7,440 nt of DNA, taken from NCBI GenBank assembly GCA_016764635.1, contig JAESRM010000247.1, forward strand, positions 3,550-10,989. Direction: 5' to 3'. Both the position numbers and the translations under genes were made by a program. The notes under the pieces are model-generated. The model had not been told where the DNA came from, ran no database searches, and saw nothing but the letters and a program-made list of their open reading frames with translations. Positions 1 through 7,399 of this stretch are shown here, one piece after another (the stretch's first letter is position 1; the number at the start of each line of letters is the position of its first letter). This DNA is from Planctomycetota bacterium. Lineage in GTDB: Bacteria; Planctomycetota; UBA1135; GCA-002686595.

Positions 1-1034
1 ATCATGTACGCCACAAAAGCGAAACAGCCGAAGCACAAACCGTGCAAGGCAAGGCCGAACACGATGGCCAGCATGGATGTGCTGGCGTAGCTGAAGATGG
101 CCATGCGCAGGGCGTAGGCCAGCAACCCGACCAGCAGCATTTGCTTGCGGGACATGACCTTGGTCATGAAAGGCACCATGGCGATAACGCCAATTTCAGC
201 CATTTGCCCCACCGTCATCAAACCTCCGCCACCGACTCCGAATATGGCGTTGACCGATGTCGTAAACCAGCCCGGATCCACGCCACTCTGCAGTTCGGTC
301 AAGAAGGAACTCGTGTGTACAAAGTAGAACTGGTGAACCACGCTCACCGGAACGGTGACCAGGAAGAGCACCAGCAGGGGCTGACGTTTGATTTCGCCCA
401 AGGCTTCCATGGTGGCGTTGCGTTCCTTGCCTTCCTTAGCGGGCGGCGTATGGGGCAGGCAGAAGCAGTAAAGGCCCATGACGAGCCCCAGTATGGCGGA
501 GAGCTTAAAAGCGTCACCGCGACCCGCATTTTGCGCGGCGGCCAAAGCATCTCCGGCAAGATCGCTAGGGCTGTGCTGCATCAAGAGCCACTGCCCCACC
601 GCGATGCCCGCTACGATCCAACCCACCGTGCCCCACACCCGAATGGGCGCAAAATCCTTGTCCCGGTCAGGCACATGGTGCAAAGCCAACGAGTTGGTCA
701 AAGCCAGGGTCGGTGTATAGATCAGTCCATAAACCAGGGACATGACGAGGAAGGTGCTGTAATCCGCAGTACCTGCCAGCATCCAAACCAGGCCAGCCCC
801 CACTAGGTGACAGAACGCCAGGAACTTCTCAGTAGCCAACCAGCGGTCCGCAACCTGTCCGGCCACGAAGGGGCCGATGATGGCGCCCACCGCTCCAGCG
901 GCCAGGATGCTGCCCACCTGATCCAGGCTGAAGGCCCGATGGCCGAGTAGGTACGGATACAGGATCGGCAGCCACGCACCCCAAATGGCGTACTGCAAGA
1001 ACATCATCAACGACAGGCGAAATTTCAGACTCAT
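1..1034 (-). CDS. Nucleoside:H+ symporter-family MFS transporter, C-terminus cut by window edge
   Basis: Reading leftward from the ATG at 1034-1032 gives 344 codons with no stop before the window edge, so the 3' end is missing. The protein is strongly hydrophobic with repeated membrane segments. It begins MSLKFRLSLMMFLQYAIWGA and has GQVADRW at about residues 59-65 (loop 2-3), RVWGTVGWI at 132-140, GQMAEIGVIAMVPF at 276-289 and LHGLCFG at 330-336. These positions match the NupG/XapB-like nucleoside/H+ symporter family, whose members have 12 helices and about 400-420 residues, so roughly 60-75 residues should lie outside the window. It would sit in the inner membrane and take up a nucleoside- or sugar-like solute by proton symport; the substrate is not visible. 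It is the third gene of the leftward set, 37 bases after the propeller gene's stop, and an AGGA ribosome site precedes the start. The family call is firm, the substrate is not. Confidence 0.9.
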   Translation of the reverse strand, partial: MSLKFRLSLMMFLQYAIWGAWLPILYPYLLGHRAFSLDQVGSILAAGAVGAIIGPFVAGQVADRWLATEKFLAFCHLVGAGLVWMLAGTADYSTFLVMSLVYGLIYTPTLALTNSLALHHVPDRDKDFAPIRVWGTVGWIVAGIAVGQWLLMQHSPSDLAGDALAAAQNAGRGDAFKLSAILGLVMGLYCFCLPHTPPAKEGKERNATMEALGEIKRQPLLVLFLVTVPVSVVHQFYFVHTSSFLTELQSGVDPGWFTTSVNAIFGVGGGGLMTVGQMAEIGVIAMVPFMTKVMSRKQMLLVGLLAYALRMAIFSYASTSMLAIVFGLALHGLCFGCFAFVAYM

Positions 1035-1041
1035 GGGAGGT

Positions 1042-1045
1042 TCCT
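1042..1045 (-). promoter_or_regulatory. Ribosome binding site of the transporter gene
   Basis: The minus strand reads AGGA followed by 7 bases and then ATG at 1034. This fits a moderate Shine-Dalgarno site and supports that start. The 37-base gap after the upstream stop holds no visible terminator, so the transporter is probably co-transcribed with the gene before it. Confidence 0.6.
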
Positions 1046-1071
1046 AACGGTTTTCTGGACGTATTGGCGGA

Positions 1072-3543
1072 TTAGAGGCCGCGCACGACCATGTGTTCGA
1101 CGTTGACTTCCGTGCCCGGCACGGCTTCAGGGATCCAAAGCAGACTGCCGACCTGGCTCGCGTTGGAGTACGAAGTGTCGTTCACCAACACGCCGTTGAG
1201 CCAAACCCGCACGCGGGCCTTGCCTGCGGCGTATTCGCGCACCAAGCGCAGGTCAAAAGCCACGCCAGGGAAGCAGTGTTGGGTGGATAAGCCTGTGCCG
1301 GGCTTGAGCGAGCCCGTGCGCAATTGACCGGGAGCCGTGTGGTTGAAGATCAGCTGGAATCCTTCGTCCCCCGGCTCTCCCCCGTCGAACTCAATACGAC
1401 TGGCGCCCGCGTCCGAAAGGGTCAAGCGCGTATACAGTTCGAACGAACCGCCCACGTAGCCCTTCTCGATGAGGTCTGTCCAATCGCCCTCGGGCAAGCG
1501 CCCGTTGCGCAGGGGTTTCACGCGAATGTCGCCCAGGGCCACACGGCTGATCGTACCTTGGAAACGCAAGGGCCCGAAGGGCACCTCGTCCATGGAGACC
1601 GCGCCGCCCGTGGGCTCGGGGCAATCCGCGTAACCGAGCACGGTCACCCCGTCCACGGTGACCTCCTCGAAGCGCGCATTGGCCGTTTTCTGGCCCGAAT
1701 CATCGAATCGGGGGGCGTAGAAGGTGCCCTCAACCACATGCCATTGGCCGGCGCCCTTGTAAGCCTTGATCCGCGGACCTTTGACCCCCACCACTCCGCA
1801 GCAACTGTCCGCATCATCGGTCAATTGCAACTCGTAGCGGTCCATCAGGTACAAACCCGAATCGCCGCCCTCGGGCAGCATGAACGAAAAGCGGAACTCG
1901 ATGTCGCCGAATTCGAGCCGTGAGGTGAAGTCCTGATAAGCGCCTTCCCCATTGACCAAAGCGCCCATTCCAGGCGTGGTCAAGAAGCGACTCTTATCCT
2001 TAGGATCCAAGGCGGCATCGACCAGTTTCCAGCCGTCGCCCGCAAAGGTGCCGAAGGGATCCTGCCAGGAAAGCGTCAGCCAGCCGCCGTCACCAGCTTC
2101 CCTCTGATCGGGCGGCACCACGCGCTTGGCCACCTGCACATCGACCGCCGGCCCCTCTGGCAAACGATGGATCGTGTAGTCGAATTCGTCATGCAGAAGG
2201 CCCACGCCCTCGACTTTCACTCGCACGCATTTGCCCGCTTGCAGATCCTCCAAACGCACGGTCATTCCCAAGCCATCCGCATCCATCTCGAGGGCGCTGA
2301 CCACCAGGTCTTTCTGGTTCGTCTTCGGAGAGCCGTAATCCCACCACCAGTTGTAATCGTAGTCGTAGACCTTGACCTGCTGCAAGGTGGGCACGGAAGT
2401 CAAAGGCGCGCTAAAGCGCACTTTGAAGCCATCCTGCTGCAAATGAACCGATTGGAACTCGGTCGGTGTCTTGCCGGTCCAACGCACGCGAGCCACGCCG
2501 GACGCGGGGGCCAAACCGCCCCAGCCCCGGTTGGTCATGCCGCAAAACAGGGTTCCATCCGGAGCAAATTCGACGCGCAATACACTGCCCACTTCACCCA
2601 CGAAGGGAATGACCGCGCCTTGCAGTTTCCCGTTGACCTCCTCCAGCATGGCGCGCAGCACCGTGCCTTCGGTCAACTCCGCCACAAAGAGCTGCTTTTC
2701 AAAAGGTCCAAAGGCGCCCCCCGTTTCATCGGGAACGAAATTGCCCGTGGACTTGGACCACTCGTAGGGCATCCAAACCGCAGGGCCCGTGCGCTCCGTT
2801 TCCGGGGGCTCGATTGAGCTAGGAGCCTCTTCCCCGAAACCATAATGCTCAGTCCACCGTAGGGACCCGGGGTGCCCGTAAAATTCGCCTTCCTGCACAT
2901 GAAAAATACCGCAGGCGGGCATCCAATCCCCCTGGTTGTCCGAATAGAGCAGGCGCTGCTCGCTATCGAAACCAAGGCCCGCGGGACTGCGCGTGCCCAT
3001 GGCCCAGGGCGTCGCCTCGCCGTTGGGAGCGATGCGCAGAATCCAACCCCGGTGCTCGGTCTTGCTCACGCCATGCCACCACTCCGGGGACCAAAAACCC
3101 AGGTTTGTGCTCACGTAGAAATTCCCTTGAGCGTCTATGGGCAAGCCGAAAGCGAACTCGTGATAGTTGCCACTCATGCCCCAGTCCAGGCTCACGGTTT
3201 CGATGCGATCGCACACATGATCCCCATCCAAGTCGATCAGCCGCGACACTTCGCCGCGTTGGGTCACGTAGATCTGCCCCCCATGAACATTCAGCCCCAG
3301 CCCCTCGTGCAAGCCCTCCGCAAATATGTGAAAGCGAGCCTGGGATGGATCCTCAGCCAACGCGTTGTCCACCCACCAAACCCGACCACGGCGCGTGCTG
3401 ACCAGCAGAGTATTGGCATCCAAGAAGGCCAAACCACCGACCTCAAGAACCTCGCCATCGGGGGGCGTCAGGTAGTCCACGGCGTAATAATCCGCTTCGC
3501 CACCGGACAATGCCGCACACATGGCAAATGCTAAGAACATCAT
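1072..3543 (-). CDS. Secreted beta-propeller protein with DUF1080 (3-keto-glycoside hydrolase-like) domain and C-terminal LamG-like domain
   Basis: The product has 823 residues. A short hydrophobic N-terminus (about 2-13, no Arg or Lys) looks like a secretion signal. Residues about 20-355 are a soluble-sugar-dehydrogenase/PVC-type propeller, with repeated blades and motifs such as GLHEGLGLNVHGGQIYVTQ (77-95), TRSPAGLGFD (184-193) and GEFYGHPGSLRW (219-230). Residues about 360-460 resemble an Ig-like segment that follows such propellers and contain WWWDYGSP (399-406). Residues about 520-677 match DUF1080, with GGDSGLYLMDRYELQLTD (559-576), GQWHVVEGTFYAPRFD (599-614) and an ARFEEVTVDGV stretch (623-633). 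Residues about 685-823 form a further beta-rich, LamG-like region. Family members of DUF1080 act on 3-keto-glycosides or bind carbohydrate; activity here is not shown. The start is fixed by AAGGAG 8 bases upstream and by an in-frame stop at 3556-3558. The gene overlaps the cytochrome gene by ATGA, so translation is probably coupled. Confidence 0.9.
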   Translation of the reverse strand: MMFLAFAMCAALSGGEADYYAVDYLTPPDGEVLEVGGLAFLDANTLLVSTRRGRVWWVDNALAEDPSQARFHIFAEGLHEGLGLNVHGGQIYVTQRGEVSRLIDLDGDHVCDRIETVSLDWGMSGNYHEFAFGLPIDAQGNFYVSTNLGFWSPEWWHGVSKTEHRGWILRIAPNGEATPWAMGTRSPAGLGFDSEQRLLYSDNQGDWMPACGIFHVQEGEFYGHPGSLRWTEHYGFGEEAPSSIEPPETERTGPAVWMPYEWSKSTGNFVPDETGGAFGPFEKQLFVAELTEGTVLRAMLEEVNGKLQGAVIPFVGEVGSVLRVEFAPDGTLFCGMTNRGWGGLAPASGVARVRWTGKTPTEFQSVHLQQDGFKVRFSAPLTSVPTLQQVKVYDYDYNWWWDYGSPKTNQKDLVVSALEMDADGLGMTVRLEDLQAGKCVRVKVEGVGLLHDEFDYTIHRLPEGPAVDVQVAKRVVPPDQREAGDGGWLTLSWQDPFGTFAGDGWKLVDAALDPKDKSRFLTTPGMGALVNGEGAYQDFTSRLEFGDIEFRFSFMLPEGGDSGLYLMDRYELQLTDDADSCCGVVGVKGPRIKAYKGAGQWHVVEGTFYAPRFDDSGQKTANARFEEVTVDGVTVLGYADCPEPTGGAVSMDEVPFGPLRFQGTISRVALGDIRVKPLRNGRLPEGDWTDLIEKGYVGGSFELYTRLTLSDAGASRIEFDGGEPGDEGFQLIFNHTAPGQLRTGSLKPGTGLSTQHCFPGVAFDLRLVREYAAGKARVRVWLNGVLVNDTSYSNASQVGSLLWIPEAVPGTEVNVEHMVVRGL

Positions 3544-4643
3544 TGAACCAGCTCCTTAAGGGCCTTCAAATTTTCGTCGGTCGGCGCTAGGCCAAACAAA
3601 GTATCTACGATCATCACCTGGTCATCGCCTTCCATGCCCAGCCCATGCTTGAAGTAAAACGTGGGCTCTTCGCCCTCGGAAAGCCGTCGCAACAGACGAC
3701 CCGCTGGCCCTTTAGCCACCAATTCGACCTTGTGATCTGCGAGCTCTGCCAGGCGTAGCCTTTCGAAGCCGAGCCCCCCGATCACATGAAAAATGCGCTG
3801 AAAGCCTGGCCAGCCGCCTAGGCTGATCGCCAGTCCTGTTTCTTTGACCCGCAAGGCTTCGCCTGAATGGCCTGGAATCAGGTCATACTCAACCCATGCA
3901 CGACCCTCGAGAACCGTTGTGGCTACCAAAGCAGCGGGTTGAGGTATCCATCCACCGCTCCCGGTTTCCGCTTCCCAGTTACAAGTACCGAAGCCTCCAT
4001 CGATCAGATGCGATACCACTCCCAAGGGTTGCAGGGACGCTCCACCCCGCCCTTGCCAATCCTTGCGGTCCACGAACTCTCCCTGTCGAACTCCCAACAA
4101 GGCCAACGGCTTGGTGTTGTATTCAAAGGTCAGTCCATCCAAGCCCCCCACCAGCAATCCGCGGTTGACCGGTGCTAGACCGTCGGCGATAGGCGGCAAT
4201 CCGCCCCGCACCACCAGGGGTCTGTCCGTTACCTGGTATTCGCTTTCACCGGGCCTGACCTGAACCTGCTCGGGCCCCAAGGCGATCACGTAGGCCGCCA
4301 ATGCCCGCCGCTGCTCGTCCGAAAGTGTGGATTTGAAACCCGGCATGGGTGTGCCACCAATGCCGTTCGAGATAGTACGGAAGAGGGCCTCCTCCGTATT
4401 GCCGAACGAAAAGGCGCCCTTGAGGAAGCTGCGGGCGGGTCGGTCCAAGACCAAAGCCCCTTGCCCATCCCCGTCCTTCCCGTGGCATAGGGCGCAGTGG
4501 GCCTGGTACAGGGGCTCCGCCTCCACCAGGTTCGTCTCAGATTCCGATTCCTGCGAAGTTTGATCCCCGCAGGCGGCAAGCGCCCAAAAGCATGCGAGAA
4601 CGGCCACCGCGGTGGTCCAAGGGCAAGCGGATTGGTATTTCAT
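3540..4643 (-). CDS. Lipoprotein c-type cytochrome with large uncharacterised C-terminal domain
   Basis: The product has 367 residues from the ATG at 4643. The N-terminus is a lipoprotein signal: a hydrophobic run, then the lipobox LAAC with the lipidated Cys25. A single-haem class I cytochrome c domain follows (about 39-125), with CALCH at 50-54 and the likely axial methionine in GGTPMPGF (Met100), then a final helix DEQRRALAAYVIAL (109-122). Residues about 145-367 form a second domain without any CxxCH. It reads as beta-rich, starts near RPLVVRGGLPP and includes LVGGLDGLTFEYNTKPLALL. I recall similar regions on PVC cytochromes but know no function for them. The protein should be anchored in a membrane facing the periplasm and carry one electron at a time. 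It is the first gene of the leftward set and is divergent from the molybdenum hydroxylase genes, so it is a candidate acceptor for that enzyme or for the propeller protein. The open frame continues upstream of 4643, but that part is antisense to the small-subunit gene and would bury the lipoprotein signal. The ribosome site before 4643 is poor. Confidence 0.88.
   Translation of the reverse strand: MKYQSACPWTTAVAVLACFWALAACGDQTSQESESETNLVEAEPLYQAHCALCHGKDGDGQGALVLDRPARSFLKGAFSFGNTEEALFRTISNGIGGTPMPGFKSTLSDEQRRALAAYVIALGPEQVQVRPGESEYQVTDRPLVVRGGLPPIADGLAPVNRGLLVGGLDGLTFEYNTKPLALLGVRQGEFVDRKDWQGRGGASLQPLGVVSHLIDGGFGTCNWEAETGSGGWIPQPAALVATTVLEGRAWVEYDLIPGHSGEALRVKETGLAISLGGWPGFQRIFHVIGGLGFERLRLAELADHKVELVAKGPAGRLLRRLSEGEEPTFYFKHGLGMEGDDQVMIVDTLFGLAPTDENLKALKELVQ
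3552..3557 (-). promoter_or_regulatory. Ribosome binding site of the propeller/DUF1080 gene
   Basis: The minus strand reads AAGGAG, 8 bases before the ATG at 3543. It lies inside the last codons of the cytochrome gene and overlaps an in-frame TAA (3556-3558), which rules out any longer N-terminus. An adjacent second ATG at 3540-3538 is also possible. Confidence 0.85.
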
Positions 4644-4736
4644 CCCCAACAGGGTACAGGCACACACTAGTTTTGCAAAAGGACCATGGCCACGGGCCCA
4701 TCCCAGGCGGTAGTTTTGCCTTCTGGAAACCCACCT
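4644..4736. promoter_or_regulatory. Divergent promoter region between cytochrome and molybdenum hydroxylase genes
   Basis: This 93-base stretch must hold the promoters of both gene sets. It contains the 10-bp perfect palindrome TTTTGCAAAA (4671-4680) and the 9-bp direct repeat TAGTTTTGC at 4668-4676 and 4711-4719, 43 bases start to start. On the minus strand, TTGCAA (4678-4673) and TACCCT (4656-4651), 16 bases apart, could be weak -35 and -10 elements; the -10 would lie only 7 bases before the ATG, implying an almost leaderless message. No convincing plus-strand promoter stands out. That promoters lie here follows from the layout; the individual elements are tentative. Confidence 0.6.
4668..4719. 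repeat. Pair of 9-bp direct repeats, first copy overlapping a 10-bp palindrome
   Basis: TAGTTTTGC occurs at 4668-4676 and again at 4711-4719, about four helical turns apart. The first copy runs into the perfect palindrome TTTTGCAAAA. Both are AT-rich against a GC-rich background and lie in the divergent intergenic region, as an operator pair might. With such short elements chance cannot be excluded. Confidence 0.4.
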
Positions 4737-5195
4737 ATGAAAAATCTCTCCGTAAACGGCAAGGACCTCTCCCTGGAGGGAGTCGATCCGGCAACGCCTC
4801 TGCTTTGGGTCCTTCGCGACCAATTCGGCCTGACCGGCACCCACTTCGGCTGCGGTAAGATGCTGTGCGGCGCATGCACCGTGCACGTGAACGGCAAGAG
4901 CCAACGCTCCTGCTTGCTGCCCGTCTCCGGCCTGGAGGGCGCTGAGATCACGACCATCGAAGGTCTGTCCACCGACGGGGACCATCCCCTGCAGAAAGCC
5001 TGGCGCGACAACGACGTGCCCCAGTGCGGCTTCTGCCAGTCGGGCCAATTGATGAGTGCGGCGCACCTGCTCTCCGAAAACAAGAGCCCCAGCGACGCTG
5101 AGATCGACACGGCCATGGGCGGCAACATCTGCCGCTGCGGAACCTACCCGCGCATCCGCGCCGCCATCCACCAAGCAGCCAAGGAGATGAAATAA
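4737..5195 (+). CDS. iorA: [2Fe-2S] small subunit of an isoquinoline 1-oxidoreductase-type molybdenum hydroxylase
   Basis: The product has 152 residues, the length I recall for IorA. The N-terminal half is a plant-type ferredoxin fold with a first cluster bound by Cys39, Cys44, Cys47 ([12 protein letters not shown]) and Cys59. The C-terminal helical half binds the second cluster through Cys97, Cys100 (QCGFCQSGQ), Cys132 and Cys134 ([13 protein letters not shown]). All eight ligands are present. It passes electrons from the molybdenum centre of its partner to an external acceptor. It has no export signal and probably crosses the membrane as a folded complex with the Tat-dependent large subunit. 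I chose the ATG at 4737 because family members begin with a short strand like [11 protein letters not shown]. The ATG at 4686 would add 17 residues (AAAGGA lies only two bases before it) and is less likely. The symbol is by family; the real substrate is unknown. Confidence 0.93.
   Translation: MKNLSVNGKDLSLEGVDPATPLLWVLRDQFGLTGTHFGCGKMLCGACTVHVNGKSQRSCLLPVSGLEGAEITTIEGLSTDGDHPLQKAWRDNDVPQCGFCQSGQLMSAAHLLSENKSPSDAEIDTAMGGNICRCGTYPRIRAAIHQAAKEMK
5181..5186 (+). promoter_or_regulatory. Ribosome binding site of the large-subunit gene
   Basis: AAGGAG lies within the last codons of the small-subunit gene, 8 bases before the ATG at 5195. The small-subunit stop and the large-subunit start share one base (TAATG), so the two subunits are probably made by coupled translation in matched amounts. 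Confidence 0.85.
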
Positions 5196-7375
5196 TGTCC
5201 GATCAATCCACAGTGCACAGCACGCGACGCACCTTCCTGCAAGGCCTCTTGGCCGGCGGCGGCCTGGTCGTGGCCACGGGTTTCGCCACCAGTAAAGTCT
5301 TCGCAAACAACAGCATTCTCGAAGGCGATTTCGAGCTCGACCTGTTCCTCAAAATCGATAGCGAAGGCCTGATCACGATCCTGGCCCACCGCTCGGAAAT
5401 GGGCACGGGCATCCGCACCACATTGCCCCTGGTGGTCGCCGACGAACTCGACGCCACCCTCGAGACCCTGAACATCGTGCAGGCCATCGGTGATCCCCGC
5501 CTTGGCAGCCAGAACACGGACGGCTCCAAGAGTATTCGCGGGTCCTACACCAAAATGCGACTGCTGGGCGCCACGGCTCGCACCATGTTGGAAATGGCAG
5601 CAGCCGCCACTTGGGGCGCTTCCCTCGACGAAGTGCACACCAAACTGAATGCGGTGCACCACAAGGACGGCCGCAGCCTGAGCTTTGGCGATTTGGCTTC
5701 CAAAGCATCTGAACAAGAACGCCCGGAAGAAGAAACCATCACCTTCAAGTCCCCCGAAGAATCGCGCTACGTTGGCAAACACCACCAAACGATCGACGTT
5801 CACGACCACACGGTCGGCAAGGGCGAGTTCGGCCTGGACGTCAAGATTGACGGCATGGTGCACGCGGTCATCGCCCACTGCCCCGTGCTCGGTGGCAAGT
5901 TCAAGAGCTACGACGACAAGAAAGCCCTGGCGATCCCCGGCGTCACTCAAGTCGTTGAGATGCCCTTCGCCAAGGCTCCCTTCCACTTCAAGCCCCTCGG
6001 CGGCTTGGCGGTCATCGCCACCAGCACCTATGCTGCCATGCGCGGCCGCGACGCCCTGGTTGTTGAATGGGAAAACGGTGCCAACGAATCCTACGATTCG
6101 GATAACTACCGCGCCGGCATGGAGGAAGAGGTAAACAAGCCGAACAAGGTCATCGGCGAAACCGGCGATGTGGACCAGGCCATGAAAGACGCCACCAGCG
6201 TTCTAAAGGCCGACTACTACCTGCCGCACCTTTCCCACGCCCCCATGGAAACCCCCTGCGCCGTGGCCCACACCACGGATGAGGGCTGTGAGCTCTGGGC
6301 CCCCACGCAAAACCCCCAGGCCGTGATGGAAACTGTGGCGGGCACCTTGGGAATCAAGCAGGAACAGGTCACCTGCAACGTGACCCTCTTGGGCGGCGGT
6401 TTCGGTCGCAAGTCCAAGCCCGACTACTGCGCTGAAGCCGCTTGGCTCAGTCGCGAACTCAAGCAGCCGGTTCAGGTTTTCTGGACCCGCGAAGACGACA
6501 TTCGTCACGATTACCTGCACTCTGTGGCCGCCATGCACATGGAAGCCGGAGTGGACGAAAGCGGCAAACCCGTGGCCTGGCTGGGACGCACCGCCTTCCC
6601 CACCATCATGTCCACCTTCATGCCGGGCCAGACCCAGGGCAGCGGCATGGAATGGGGCATGGGTTTTGCGAACCTGCCCTTCCCCGTTGCGAACAAACGC
6701 TTCGAAGCTGGCAAAGCCGAGGCGCTTGTACGCATCGGCTGGCTACGCTCGGTGGCCAACATCTACCACGTGTTCGCCGTCAGTTCCTTCACCAACGAAC
6801 TCGCCCACCACGCGGGTCAGGATCCGGCGCAATACCTGCACGACCTGATCGGCGACGAAGACGATCGCCTGTCGCGCACCGCCGCCCACTGCGTGGAGCA
6901 ATCCGCCTGGGGTGAAAAGCTCAGCAAGGGCCGCGGCCGCGGCCTCTCCGCCGCCGAAGGCTTTGGCTCCGCCGTTGCGGTGGTGGCCGAAGTGACGGTT
7001 TCCAAAGCTGGCAAGCTGACAATCGACCGCATCGACATCACGATCGACTGCGGCCTGGCCGTCAGCCCGGATCGCGTGCGCGCGCAAATGGAAGGCTCCG
7101 TGATCTTTGGCGTCAGCCTCACCAAGTTTGGTGAGATCACCGCCAAAAATGGCGCCATCGTGCAGGGCAACTTCGACACCTACCCCGTGGCCCGCATGGG
7201 CGACACGCCGACCCAAATCAACGTGCACATCGTGGACAGCGATGGGCCCTTGGGCGGCGCCGGTGAGCCCGGTGTGCCCCCCATGGCCCCGGCCATTTGC
7301 GAAGCCATCTTCCAGGCCACGGGCCAACGCATTCGCAGCCTGCCCCTGTCCAAGCACGACCTTTCCTGGTCCTAG
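5195..7375 (+). CDS. iorB: Tat-exported molybdopterin-binding large subunit of an isoquinoline 1-oxidoreductase-type hydroxylase
   Basis: The product has 726 residues, slightly shorter than characterised IorB (about 780). The N-terminus carries a twin-arginine signal, TRRTFLQG (Arg11-Arg12), then a hydrophobic stretch and a likely cleavage after VFA (37), so the mature enzyme should be periplasmic. Molybdenum-cofactor contacts of the xanthine dehydrogenase superfamily are visible: EMGTGIRTTLPLVVADELD (68-86), the region from about 105 to 137 including GSKSIRG and GATARTMLEMAAA, GGGFGRK (400-406), GWLRSV (515-520) and, near the C-terminus, GGAGEPGVPPMAPA (687-700), whose Glu691 is the expected catalytic base. 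A fused FAD domain is absent, as in the IorB branch. The family hydroxylates N-heteroaromatics or oxidises aldehydes with water as oxygen source; the substrate here is not evident. It is the second gene of the rightward pair. No cofactor-inserting chaperone gene (XdhC-like) is within the window. Confidence 0.95.
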   Translation: MSDQSTVHSTRRTFLQGLLAGGGLVVATGFATSKVFANNSILEGDFELDLFLKIDSEGLITILAHRSEMGTGIRTTLPLVVADELDATLETLNIVQAIGDPRLGSQNTDGSKSIRGSYTKMRLLGATARTMLEMAAAATWGASLDEVHTKLNAVHHKDGRSLSFGDLASKASEQERPEEETITFKSPEESRYVGKHHQTIDVHDHTVGKGEFGLDVKIDGMVHAVIAHCPVLGGKFKSYDDKKALAIPGVTQVVEMPFAKAPFHFKPLGGLAVIATSTYAAMRGRDALVVEWENGANESYDSDNYRAGMEEEVNKPNKVIGETGDVDQAMKDATSVLKADYYLPHLSHAPMETPCAVAHTTDEGCELWAPTQNPQAVMETVAGTLGIKQEQVTCNVTLLGGGFGRKSKPDYCAEAAWLSRELKQPVQVFWTREDDIRHDYLHSVAAMHMEAGVDESGKPVAWLGRTAFPTIMSTFMPGQTQGSGMEWGMGFANLPFPVANKRFEAGKAEALVRIGWLRSVANIYHVFAVSSFTNELAHHAGQDPAQYLHDLIGDEDDRLSRTAAHCVEQSAWGEKLSKGRGRGLSAAEGFGSAVAVVAEVTVSKAGKLTIDRIDITIDCGLAVSPDRVRAQMEGSVIFGVSLTKFGEITAKNGAIVQGNFDTYPVARMGDTPTQINVHIVDSDGPLGGAGEPGVPPMAPAICEAIFQATGQRIRSLPLSKHDLSWS

Positions 7376-7399
7376 AAACCTATGATCAGGCATCTTCCA

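Noticed and set aside
42..806. 254-residue plus-strand open frame
   Set aside because: It is antisense to the transporter gene, whose frame is continuous and matches its family; the composition (many His, Gln, Arg) is typical of a shadow frame in GC-rich DNA.
1324..3534. Several plus-strand open frames of about 200-220 residues (1324-1923, 2167-2817, 2872-3534)
   Set aside because: All lie opposite the propeller/DUF1080 gene and show no recognisable domain or ribosome site.
4686..4736. Alternative start of the small-subunit gene adding 17 residues
   Set aside because: AAAGGA lies only two bases before this ATG, the added residues are not conserved-looking, and the shorter form has the family's usual length and beginning.
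4644..5306. Upstream extension of the cytochrome reading frame (minus strand) to a 588-residue protein
   Set aside because: The extension is antisense to the well-supported small-subunit gene, has no recognisable domain, and would place the lipoprotein signal in the middle of the protein.
5144..5986. 280-residue minus-strand open frame
   Set aside because: Antisense to the large-subunit gene, with no family resemblance; explained by GC-rich codon bias.
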